Below, in pieces: positions 34,196 to 43,143 of a DNA stretch of 64,000 nucleotides. The DNA is from Pyropia haitanensis (lineage: Eukaryota; Rhodophyta; Bangiophyceae; Bangiales; Bangiaceae). Position numbers and translations under genes: made by a program. Under the pieces are notes generated by a model. It did not search any database and was not told the DNA's origin. It saw nothing but the letters and a program-made list of their open reading frames with translations. Each line of letters opens with the position of its first letter. Position 1 is the stretch's first letter. The stretch is taken from assembly GCA_008729055.1 (NCBI GenBank), contig SDUX01000010.1:1426001-1490000 (forward strand), written 5' to 3'.

Positions 34196-34695
34196 CGGCG
34201 GGGCGGTGGCGGGCAGCGGCGGGCGGTACGCGGACCTCCCTCTTCCCCCTCCGGGGGCGACGCCCGGCGGCGGCGGCGGCGGCGGCAGCCTCCCCCCGCA
34301 CCCAATGAGCGACCTCGTGCCGCCGCTGCCGAGCCAGGATGGGGTGCCCGCGCTGCTGCCGCTGCCGCAGTCGTTTGGGATGGGGGGCAGCTCCCAGCTC
34401 AGCACCGACGGCCTCGGCGGCCTCGACCTGCTCGCCGCGGCGAGCCAGGAGAGCGCCGGCTGGGCGGGGCTGACGCCGACCACCACCGCCGCCGTTGTTG
34501 GGGGGGGGGGGCGGGGGGAGGGGGGGTCGGTGGTGGCGGGGTTGGTGGGGGGGGGGGGGGGGCGGCAGCGGCGGCAGCGGCGGCGGCGGCGTTGGCCACT
34601 ACTTTAACTTTACGCCGACGCCCACGCCGGGCGACGCGGAGGAGGCGGCGTCGCTTGGGGGAAGGCAACGGGGGGGTGGCGACGAAGCCGTGTAG
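32492..34695 (+). CDS. Low-complexity Ala/Gly-rich nuclear-type protein (two frame changes)
   Basis: ATG 32492 (MGSTPRPPSARRISVVGG) starts a frame with long polyalanine, a basic bipartite-like nuclear signal (RPRRRSKPQTVLAVKRRR, about residues 155-172) and an ordered patch TFFPRGSKIGAKVRGLM (about residue 310). Within the G-run cluster at 33485-33575 the coding frame changes; the next frame has LQAAADVLG, then PMSDLVPPLPSQDGVPALLP and a Ser/Gln segment. It changes again near the G runs at 34540-34562, ending GHYFNFTPTPTPGDAEEAA and TAG at 34695. Each change needs one base less or two more. Breaks confined to G runs suggest sequence error. A transcriptional or chromatin role is guessed from the nuclear signal and low complexity. 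Confidence 0.45.
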
Positions 34696-36130
34696 GGGAG
34701 GAGTGGGGGCGGCGGCGTGCGGTCGCCGTGCTGTTGCCATTGGGTTTTGTTGTGTCCTCCTTTTCTTGGTGGTCGTGGCGGCGCGTCCCAAGGTGGGGGG
34801 GGGGGGACGGTGTGGGGTGCGGCCCGCCAGCGCGCGCGGTTGGACAGGTGCGGTGTCTGTTCTGTCCCTAGGTGCGGGCCTGTGGGTGGGAACCCGCAGC
34901 CACATGCCGCGGCCGCGTGGCCGCCCCAGTGGCCGTCCCCGTTGCCGTCACGCGGCGGGCGTTCCTGCTCACCGCGGTTGGCGCGCTGCGGACGTTGCAC
35001 GCGGGCGAGGCGAGCCCGGCAGCGGCGGGGGGGACTGCGCGCGGAACACCTGTGGTCTGCAGGCAGCCGCGCGGCGAGCCGCTACCGGGAAGCCGACGCG
35101 GCCCGGGGGAGGGGGATGGCGTGGGGGGTGGAAGTTGGGGGCGTAGGGGTTGTGCCCATGACGAAGCAAGGGACCGCGGACGACCCAGGTGGTCGCATTC
35201 CACGACGGGCAGCGGTGGATGGCGCGGCGCGGCGCGTTCTAGGATAGAAGCTCGGGGTACTACTCACCGGCGCGGTGGGCGGGGTAGGTGTTTTGTACTT
35301 TTTTTTTCCAGGTGCTACGCTGTCGGTGGCGTCCGGGCGCTCGAGAGTGGAAAGGACTTGCGCCCCGGACGCGGCAAGGACCGCACACGACAACCGCCAC
35401 CGCGGGGCTGGGTGTGGTCAATCCACCCGACGGGTGGCGGTGGGGGGCGGCATGGGCCCGCCGCCGCCGCGGAGCGGGCCTCGGTCGCCATAGGCGCCTG
35501 CCGCGCAGGGAACGGAGCCGCGGCGCCGCGGGCGAGGGGTCCTTCATGCGTTCCCCTCGTCACCACCGCCCGCTGCCCTCTCCCGCAGCTCCCTCAATAC
35601 CCACGTACCGCGCGGGAGCAGCCCCCAACGGGAGCCGGCCGAAGTCCCACTCCCCTCCACGCATCCACCCATCGCCACCAGCAGCCGTGGCCGGGTTCTC
35701 TGTCGCGGCGGCAGTCGTGGTGGGACCGCTGCCTCTGGCGGCCGCCACCACGGCCGCCGCTGGCGGGGGCGCCCCTCCCCCCTCCTCGGCGGTGACAGCG
35801 CCGCCACCACCCGTCGCGCCGCCGACCGTTCCCGCAAGCACATCCACGGTTGCAAGGCGAGGTAGGCAAGGCGGGCGCACCGGGGCGGCGGCCGTGCAGC
35901 GGTTCTTCCCAAACAATTTTTTTAAGCAAGACTAACGTAATTTTAGTTTCGACACAGAAGTCAGAAAAGTTTCATGTTAATACCGAGAGGCCCGTTTTCC
36001 GTTGGCTCATGCGCGCATTCCGCGCCGTGCGTCCCAGTCCACCGACTGCTCCGGGTTGTCGACGAGCGGCGAACGTTCGGCGCAGTCAACTGAGCGGCCA
36101 TGGCGGGCGGCTACACGCCGCGCCCTCTGC
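34696..36130. other. Region with possible exons, unresolved
   Basis: Two plus-strand pieces are worth noting. At about 34910-35090 a frame reads VAVPVAVTRRAFLLTAVGAL, resembling a twin-arginine-type lumen-targeting peptide, followed by Pro/Arg-rich sequence. At 35299-35310 nine T and CCAG form an acceptor-like site, followed by a frame reading CYAVGGVRALESGKDLRPG. A later frame (about 35600-35935) ends VQRFFPNNFFKQD. I cannot assemble a convincing gene. From about 35910 the sequence becomes AT-richer. Confidence 0.3.
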
Positions 36131-36514
36131 ATGCACGATGACGCAGCATTGATGGCCGTTCTCAATGGGAACGGCATGGCCACACTCCCCGCCCGACGCG
36201 GAGGGGCGAGCGCCGGGGCACCCCCCAGGCGGCAGCGGCGGAGCCCTCCCACCTCTGGGTGCTCTTTCCGGTGGCCCGCGGAGATGTACAGAGCCATCAT
36301 GCGGCGGCTGGCGGCGGCGCGGGCGCCCAGTGTCGTCCGCGGCACGGACGGCTGCAAGACTGCGAAAGCCGTCTGGCTCGGAGGAACAGCGAAGTCGGGG
36401 GGGGAGGCTCACTGCGTGCGTGCGCTCACCTCTTTTGACGTGAGGGGGAAAGGATGGCCTGATCGGCTCTTCGACGTCGACTTGCCGTCGAGGCCGCTGT
36501 CAGGTAGAGCTTAG
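36131..36514 (+). CDS. Small hypothetical protein, 127 aa
   Basis: ATG 36131 (MHDDAALMAVLNGNG) to TAG at 36514. Composition is balanced, with an amphipathic central segment (MYRAIMRRLAAARAPSVV) and a Lys/Gly/Thr-containing C-terminal half ending DRLFDVDLPSRPL. No signal peptide or membrane segment. It lies in the AT-richer island, where ORFs of this length are less likely by chance than in the GC-rich parts. Family unknown; it may be an exon. Confidence 0.3.
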   Translation: MHDDAALMAVLNGNGMATLPARRGGASAGAPPRRQRRSPPTSGCSFRWPAEMYRAIMRRLAAARAPSVVRGTDGCKTAKAVWLGGTAKSGGEAHCVRALTSFDVRGKGWPDRLFDVDLPSRPLSGRA

Positions 36515-37034
36515 AACAATAGGTAACGACGGCGAGTCTGGTGATCCAAAACGTCACTCCACTTCTTTCTTGTGCTTTCTATCGCCAGGAAAGACGTCGT
36601 TGGACGCGGAGCAGCCATGAGGCGCCATCCTGCTGGGACGCTGCGAATTCTAACTGGGTCTTCTGCGCTGTCACAACCAAGACGCTGCCGCGCTTATGTC
36701 TGTTTCATTTCAGCAATCTCCCGTCCACTCTACCCCCCCCTGGTTTGGAGTCCGCTTTTCCTCTGGGGGGAATGAGGGCTGGCGCCGCTGACACAGTCGC
36801 GCTGCATGCAGTGTTCCCCTAGATGCTCGCCAAAGGGGAATAGGATGACGCTGCCTGCTCTAGGAGCTGGCATCGCCGCCCTTCCGGCTGCAGCCTGTGC
36901 TCGTACGCGTCCACGGTCCTTTCCAGCTGACAGGTATGCAGTCGCGACGGGGGGTGCCCGCACCGGCTTGATCATCGCCGTCTTTCACGAATCCATGAAC
37001 TCAAAGCGTGCTGACATATTTTGTAATTCCACTG
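36515..37034. other. Intergenic, AT-richer island
   Basis: Balanced-composition sequence without a supported gene. A plus-strand frame of 93 codons (36541-36822) is open but has no domain content. Confidence 0.3.
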
Positions 37035-37043
37035 TATAAAAAG
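37035..37043 (+). promoter_or_regulatory. TATA box with nearby G-box
   Basis: TATAAAAAG sits 62 nt upstream of the ATG at 37105. Downstream of it lies TCACGTG (about 37052), a G-box-type E-box. Spacing fits a start of transcription near 37065 and a short leader. Confidence 0.5.
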
Positions 37044-37104
37044 TGTGATTGTCACGTGTTTTTCTGTATTCCGGTTTCACAGATTTTGATTTTCAAAGAC
37101 GGCC

Positions 37105-37329
37105 ATGAAGCCGCCTGACCGCTGTGGCCAGAGTCGCCGTCGACGCCCGTGGGCGTTCTCCGCGCTCGCCGCGGCGCCATGGGAAACGTACAGTGGCGGA
37201 GTCCATCTGGGTTGGGAAGGAGGGGGCGGTACCACTGAGGGGGCTGTTGCGCTGCTGCCGCCGGGGGAACGGGCGGTCACCATTGAGGACCGTTTATCCA
37301 CACTGGAGGTTCGTCTGCCCACTTCCTGA
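37105..37329 (+). CDS. Small ORF behind a TATA box, possibly truncated or exon 1
   Basis: A 74-codon ORF starts at ATG 37105 (GGCCATGAAG) and ends with TGA at 37327-37329. It reads PWETYSGGVHLGWEGGGGTT and ERAVTIEDRLSTLEVRLPT, ordinary protein composition. Just beyond, another frame stays protein-like (AFEGMVPQGHVDIVTTGNAA, then Ala/Thr-rich) to a TAA near 37485. An intron or a frameshift between the two would make one product of about 125 residues. I do not recognise the family. Confidence 0.35.
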   Translation: MKPPDRCGQSRRRRPWAFSALAAAPWETYSGGVHLGWEGGGGTTEGAVALLPPGERAVTIEDRLSTLEVRLPTS

Positions 37330-38208
37330 CAAGAGATGGGGCGTTCGAAGGCATGGTTCCACAGGGCCACGTCGACATTGTCACCACTGGCAATGCTGCT
37401 GCCGGCACCGCTACTCAAGCATCTGCGACCCCAACGGCTGTCGCTACCGCTAGGGCCGCGCACTTCCTGACTCCCTGGCGAAGGTAAACTACCAGTCCGG
37501 AAGAACGAGTGGAGCTCGTGTTGAATCGGATACGGCACCGCTGGCGTGGGATGCGAAACAAAGAAATGGACAATGTCGCGGCAGCCACACACCAGCACAG
37601 ACGAGGGGTAGGACCTGTGAGCTCAGCGACGCGAGCGATCTGCCCTGGGTGACAGGCGGAGGGTGGGGGGGGGTTGCCATCAAACCGGTGCAGACAACTA
37701 CCACCAAGAGCGGCAGTGATCGTGGAAGAGATGGGGTTTGATGATGATGATTATGTCTTGTTTGTTCGTGTTAAGCTGTTATGTCTGCGCCAAGCGGGTG
37801 GGCTTATTGACATTGCTTCTCTCTCTCTAATTGTGAGAGGTGGCGGATTGGGAGCCACCGACCGGCCAGCTGTCCCCGCCCTCCACGGGTGGAGGATCTC
37901 CGCCGCTCCAGCCAGGGGCGGGGGGGATATCAGCTGGGGGCGCGGGGGGGACCGCCGGTCGCCGACGGCCGGCACGTTCGTTTGCCCTCGCGCCAGCGCT
38001 CTCGGCGCTGCGCGAGACGCTCCCTCCCACCTTCCCGGCTTGGCGCCCGCGTGAGACTCACCGTGGGCGAGTGCCTCTTCTTGCCTGCCTCCTTTGCGGG
38101 GCACGCTGTTTGCCCTCTCTTGTTCTGGGCGCGAGCACATTCTCGCGCCCAAGGTTTGGCCGGCTTGCTGTGGCGATCTTTGGGCACACACGCACCCGGC
38201 CGAGCCAA
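37330..38208. other. Intergenic, AT-richer island
   Basis: Apart from the reading-frame continuation noted for the preceding ORF, I see no gene. A CTCTCTCT tract lies near 37820. TGGGCGCGAG and its complement form a 10-bp inverted repeat (38126-38135 and 38142-38151, 6-nt spacer). Confidence 0.3.
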
Positions 38209-38216
38209 TATATAAA
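38209..38216 (+). promoter_or_regulatory. TATA box overlapping a CCAAT box
   Basis: CCAAT at 38205-38209 runs directly into TATATAAA (38209-38216). The ATG of the next ORF lies 122 nt downstream. Position and strand fit a core promoter. Confidence 0.5.
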
Positions 38217-38337
38217 CGTGTATCTATTGGCACACCCGCGTTTGGAGGCAGGAGTAAAGGGGAGAGCGCCGTAGGGTACACACCGCCAGTGCGTGGTGCA
38301 TCTCCTGCGCGGCCGCTTCGCTTGGGCACGATCGAGC

Positions 38338-38598
38338 ATGACGGCTTCCCCCGCGTCACGCTCGAGCCCGAGCGCGTCGAGGCGGTGCGCCCGAAAGTCC
38401 GCGCCAACCGAAATAGACTTGTTCCCCGGCTCGCTAGTTTTCGCGCCAGAGCAGCCAACCGAGGAGGCCGCCTCTGGCCAGCCACACGCCTTCCCGCGCA
38501 CCGACCTAGAAATTGATCACCAGATCAATTTCTCTCCCCGACCGATGGTGGCGGCGCTCCCCCCTCCAGAGTCTCCACCAATGGCATGCAAGCGCTAG
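38338..38598 (+). CDS. Small protein or first exon, 86 aa, behind a TATA box
   Basis: ATG 38338 opens an ORF ending in TAG at 38598. After a Ser/Arg-rich start (ASPASRSSPSASRRCARK, transit-peptide-like) it reads APTEIDLFPGSLVFAPEQPT and DLEIDHQINFSPRP, clearly non-random. A second frame overlapping the end (STNGMQALAASTSTGGAVAH) stays protein-like to about 38690, so the product may continue by splicing or after a frameshift. A TATA box lies 122 nt upstream. The Ser/Arg leader suggests organelle import, as inference. Family unknown. Confidence 0.4.
   Translation: MTASPASRSSPSASRRCARKSAPTEIDLFPGSLVFAPEQPTEEAASGQPHAFPRTDLEIDHQINFSPRPMVAALPPPESPPMACKR
38437..38446 (+). promoter_or_regulatory. 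Consensus E2F-type site
   Basis: TTTTCGCGCC contains the canonical E2F site TTTCGCGC. It lies about 980 bp upstream of the E2F gene's ATG, inside the small ORF at 38338. A weaker relative (complement of CCGCGCCAA) lies near 38398. Autoregulation is possible but unproven. Confidence 0.35.
38508..38533. repeat. Perfect inverted repeat, 11-bp arms
   Basis: AGAAATTGATC (38508-38518) and its exact complement (38523-38533) are separated by ACCA. The repeat is AT-rich in a GC-rich setting and lies inside the 86-aa ORF. It could be a dimeric protein site or chance. Confidence 0.7.
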
Positions 38599-39425
38599 CC
38601 GCGTCAACATCAACAGGGGGTGCAGTGGCCCACTCGTTCTTCTCTTTTCAAACGCAGCCCCGCCGCCGCACCCCGTGGATGCGCGCTCGGTGCTGGCCCC
38701 GGCGCTGAAATGCCCGTGCCGACGCGGCTCCCAATTGGCTGGTCCGCGCCCTCACCTCGGCGGCGCCTGCAGGCCGCCTCCAGGCCCCCCCACCAGGCCG
38801 ACAAGCTTTATCCGGCCCCATCCACTCACGCCCCACGGTTGTGCGGTGTGGTCGGTGGCGGGGGGGGCCGTCCCCGGTGCCGCCCAAACGAGCCGCCCTG
38901 CGCACAGCGTTGCGGCCCCCCCCCCCCCCCCTACCCCCCTCGCAAGCCCCCCAGCGCGCGCCCTCGAGCGCTGCTCGGCTGCGTGGACTCGCAGTTTGGA
39001 TGGGGGCGCGCTGTGGTTTGCTGTACTCTCCGGACCCGAAGTGGCGCCAACGTCCCGCCCCCGCCCCCATCGCCGAGCACGACGCCCTCGTTGGCGGCCG
39101 CCGCGTACCACCCCGGCTCTGCTGCTGTTCCTCACTCCCCCCTGGTGTCCCGGCCACCGCCATCTACCCAACACTCGACGACCGCGTCGGCGCGTTCCAC
39201 GTCGCGTGCTAGCGCGGGCTCGGCGGGCGGCGTCACCTTTCCCTTTACTCTTGCTCGCTTTCCTCCTTTCCCCTCCTCTCTCGGCCGTCCCACCTGTTAC
39301 CTGCGCTTGACCGTCCCCCGCTGTACATGTGTCTTTTGGCGCTGTACTTGCACCTTTTGGTTGTGTGACCAAGGTGGGGGGGCGGGGGGGGAGGGGGGGT
39401 GCCGACGGCGGCAGGTTTACTCCCC
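38599..39425. other. 5' flank of the E2F gene
   Basis: GC-rich, with a C run at about 38921-38932. The last 190 bp before the ATG are pyrimidine-rich (CTTTACTCTTGCTCGCTTTCC), typical of a leader; no TATA box is seen. GGCGCCAA at about 39045 resembles half an E2F-type site. Confidence 0.35.
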
Positions 39426-41842
39426 ATGGCATCGGCGGCGAGTGGTAGCGACAATGGGAGCGCCGGCGGCCTTCGGCCATGGCCTGGACCGGGTGCAGCT
39501 GGGTTGGATGCAGATGCGGGCGGTGGCGGCGGTGACGCGGCGGCGAGCGTTGCGGCGGCGCTGCAGTCGCGGAGGCGAGCAGCGGGCGAGACCTACTCGC
39601 GCAAGGAGAAGAGCCTGGGGCTGCTCTGCGAGAAGTGCGTTGCTGATGATGCGTTGCATGGGTCACTCGTAGGCGCGATTGCGTCTCGGGTGATGGCATC
39701 AGATGTGCCTTTGTGTGCGGCGAGCGTGTGTGCTTGCATCGTTTCCTCGACGTGCTCTGTGTGATGGGTGTACGCGCACCGTGCTCGTTTTTGTGTTGCA
39801 TGCAGTTGCTTTGTAGACCCGCTGTTTGTGATCGTGCTCTTCCTTTTCTCCGGTACATTTTTTCATGCTAACGCTGTCATTGCATTTGCCCGTGCCCGTG
39901 CTTGCTCCCGCCCCTGTTTGGCTGTGCTGGTTCTGTGCGACTGTTTTTCCCTTCGTTCCTGTCTTGCCTGTCCGTCCATGTCGTTTCACTGTTGTGCCGC
40001 GCCGCCACTTGCGTCCGTCTCGGTGAGGACAGCTTTGTGAACCTGTATGGCCGGACTGGCTCTGATGGCGCGGCGGCCGCTGCCGATGCTGATGGCCAGC
40101 CGAGTGATATATGCCTCGATGCCGCCGCCTTGCGCTTGCACGTGCCCCGCCGCCGTATCTATGACATTGTGAATGTGCTCGAGGCCCTTGGCGTGGTCGT
40201 GCGCAAAGCGAAGAACCGGTATACCTGGACCGGGACAGCCCACCTGGGCACCACCCTTGCGGCGCTGGCAACGGCCGCGGCACGGGGAGACGCAGACAAT
40301 GATGGCGAGCTGTTAGACGGGGCGGGTGATGGCGGGGGCAGCTCGGACGATGGCGAAGGGGGGGCCAGCCAGACACCGGCTGCGCCCGGGACGGCAGCTG
40401 CCGCGCTGGCCGCTGTTGGCACCGTGTACCGGTTGCGCAAGTCGGTGGACACGCGGAAGGAGAAGTCACTTGGTGTGCTCTCCCAGCGGTTTGTTCAACT
40501 CTTCTTGCTGGGTGGTACCGAGATGCCTCCGGGGGATGTGGGTGCGACCTCTTCGGCAGCGGCTGGGACACCAGGGAGCGGCCCTTCTGGCGGCGGCGGC
40601 GGCGTCGGGGACAGCAGCGTTGGGGACACGGCGGGCGTCGTCGCGCCCGGCGTGCCCGGAGGCCAGAGCTCGACGGGTCTTGCAGATGGCAGCAGTGGCG
40701 GCGTTGGCAATGGAGCTGGTAGCGGCAGTTTTGTGTCACTGGAGGCGGCGGCGGCGAGGTTACTCGGCCCGTCGGTGGGGGCCACGCCGGCGGCAGTCGC
40801 AGCCAAGATGAAGACGAAAGTGCGTCGTCTATACGACATTGCCAACATCCTGGCATCGCTGAGCATTATCAAAAAGGTGCACACTGCGTCGCGCAAGCCG
40901 GCCTTTCGATGGCTTGGGCCGGCTACCCCTCAGGCGCCTGCCACCACCGGTGCCACTGCTGCTCCGGCGTCATCCACTGCACCAGTGGCGAATGACAGTG
41001 GCCGGGGAGTGTCGCCCACCGCTGGGGAAGCATCGGCTGCGGCATCGGCGTCGGCGGCCGCCGCTGCGGTTATTGCGGGCGCGCGGCGATCGCACGCGCA
41101 CTTGGCATCGGCTGGGCCAGAGCGGTCGCGGAAGCGTCTGCGAGTGTCGCCCCACGTGCCTGTGTCGGGCGCGTCCCCCGCGGCGTCTGGCGCGGCGGGT
41201 GCGTCTGCCTCGGCGCGGGACTCTTACGTGAGCGGATCGGCCGACGGCGACGGTCGGGACGACGGGTCGGTGGGGTCGGCCACGCCGCAGCCCGCCGCCC
41301 ACAACCCTTCGTTGGCATCCACGGCGCCTGTACCCGCACCTGCTGGCAGCACGCTGACCGCGGGCGGCAACGCAGCTGTCGGGCAGTCGGCCGTCATGGC
41401 GCAGTATACGGCCATGTTGGCAATGTGGGCCAACCACGCGCGCACGACCCAGATGCAGCAGCAGCAGCAGCAGCAGCAGCAGCCGCAACCACAGACTTCG
41501 CAGGGGACGGCCAGCGACGCGCAGCCTGCCACGGAACGTCAATTATGGGGCAACGGTGCGTCAGCGGTGGCGCAGGGGGGCGAGCAGCCACCGGCACAGC
41601 AGCCGGTGCAGTGGCAGCAGGCCCAAGCGGCCCCTGCGGTCAGTGCGGGGTGGCCAATCCTTGGCGGCGGTGGCTCCAATGCACTGGCGCAGCAACCGGC
41701 TATCGCGTTTAACGGGGCCAGCAATGGGGTTCAGCCTGAGCAGGCTGGTGCGGGCGCAGCGGGAGGTGTCATCCCGGGCTTCAACCCCGCCATGATGTCG
41801 GCGCTGTTTGCTCAATGGCAGCAGCAGCAGCAGCTGGTGCTT

Positions 41843-41873
<31 letters not shown>

Positions 41874-42403
41874 CGCAGCAAGCGAGCGTCGCCGTGCCGC
41901 CGACGCCGACCCCCCCTGCGGCAGCTGCGCCGGCCACCTCTGCCGTCGGGTCGCTCGCGCAGTCTCCAGCGACACCTGTCCAGACGTACCCTGCAGCTGC
42001 GTCTGAGGGCGTTGCTGGTGACGAGGACAAGGACGTGGATGAGTGTGAGGACCCTGTCAACGGGGCGGATGAGGCCGACGATGACGAGGCCGACGACGAT
42101 GTGGGCCACGATGGGGACGACCAGGCGGGCGCTGATGTGGACCCCCCTGAGGCGAGCAGCGCCGATGTGGCGGCGCTGCAGGCGGCCGTGTCGACAACCG
42201 TACCCGACTGGCTGTCCCCCACGTCGGTGGAGCGCTACATGTCGGCTGCTCGCGCAGCGGGCCCCGAGTTCGAGCGGCGCGCCGCCGAGTGGCATGCGTC
42301 GGTGAGCACGTGGAAGGGGGCGTGGCAAAAGTGGCAGGGGTGTGTCGCCATCACCGCCTCGGGGGCGGCAGAGGCGGTGCCGTCTGTGGGGTCCCGCAGG
42401 TGA
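39426..42403 (+). CDS. Atypical E2F (E2F7/8, DEL type) transcription factor with two DNA-binding domains
   Basis: Exons 39426-39634 and 40033-42403, 859 aa. The donor GTGCGT and acceptor GGACAG split the first domain so that the joined frame reads LGLLCENFVNLYG, the expected E2F helix. Domain 1 (about 57-137) has [25 protein letters not shown] and KNRYTWTG. Domain 2 starts near 209 with [18 protein letters not shown], is interrupted by about 85 Gly/Ser-rich residues, and resumes with [20 protein letters not shown] and RKPAFRWLG (to about 366). Both RRxYDI DNA-contact motifs are intact. Tandem domains without a DP-dimerisation region define E2F7/8/DEL proteins, which bind TTTSSCGC sites as monomer-like repressors of cell-cycle and endocycle genes. 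The tail is Gln-rich (two CAG-encoded tracts), then strongly acidic, then Trp-containing, far longer than plant DEL proteins. Start ATG 39426 has good context; an in-frame ATG at 39399 would add nine residues. Confidence 0.92.
39635..40032 (+). other. Intron of the E2F gene, 398 nt
   Basis: Begins GTGCGT and ends GTGAGGACAG. It is clearly T-rich (GTTTTTGTGTTG, TTTTTTCATGC) relative to flanking exons, and splicing it restores an intact E2F fold across the junction (the split codon becomes AAC, Asn). Confidence 0.88.
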
Positions 42404-43143
42404 CTCTTGCGTTGGTGGGCCCAGCTGGGGGCTGCTGGGCGTTAGGGCTGCGCGGCGCCCTGTTCATTCACAAGGTGGTTGCTCTCCCGCGGCGAGGTGC
42501 CATGGCAGCGGGATGAGGCGGCAACCTGTTTTTTTTTTTTTTTTTCCTGGTCGCCGCGCCTCTGGGCGCTCCGCGCGGTGTGCTTTTGACGGGCGTGGCT
42601 CGAACTCTGTTCCATACCAAAAACTCTGCCTGACGGTCGCGTGTAACTTTTTGTGTTTTGTCTTGGGTGCCTCGCGCGCCTCGGTTGCTCGCGTCTTGGG
42701 TGGATGGAGTTGGCCTCTGGGAGTGGGTCCTCAGCCCCGCACCCGGCGGACCCGAGTCCCAGCCAGGTGCCATATCCGGCCAGTGGTCTCTGCGTGCACG
42801 TACTCTCTCCGCAGAGGGCGGCCCCTGGCACGTCGGACGGACGTGGCGGGCTGCCTGCTGGTCGTGTACCCGGACGGCGGCGACACGCGTTGAAGCGCCT
42901 CCCCAGCGAGACGCCCGGCGAATCAGTGCAACAGCTTTTTTTGCAAGTGCGCTCCCGACGCCACCCACGTTGCGGGCCACACCAGCAGGCGATGCCATGG
43001 TGGCCAGCACGACGGTCACTCACGTGGAAAAAAAACATACAAGGCGGCCGCACGTCTGGGAAAGGATGAGCCACGGGGGGGGGGCCCTCCCCCTCCTCCC
43101 CCCTCCACCCCTCCCCCCCCACCACCCCACTCCCCGCCAGGAA
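42404..43143. other. Convergent 3' flanks of the E2F gene and the next gene
   Basis: A 17-T run (42529-42545) lies 125 nt after the E2F stop and probably marks its 3' UTR. No AATAAA is visible. The rest is balanced, with a GGGGCCC/CCCTCC simple stretch near 43075-43130. No gene is supported. Confidence 0.35.
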
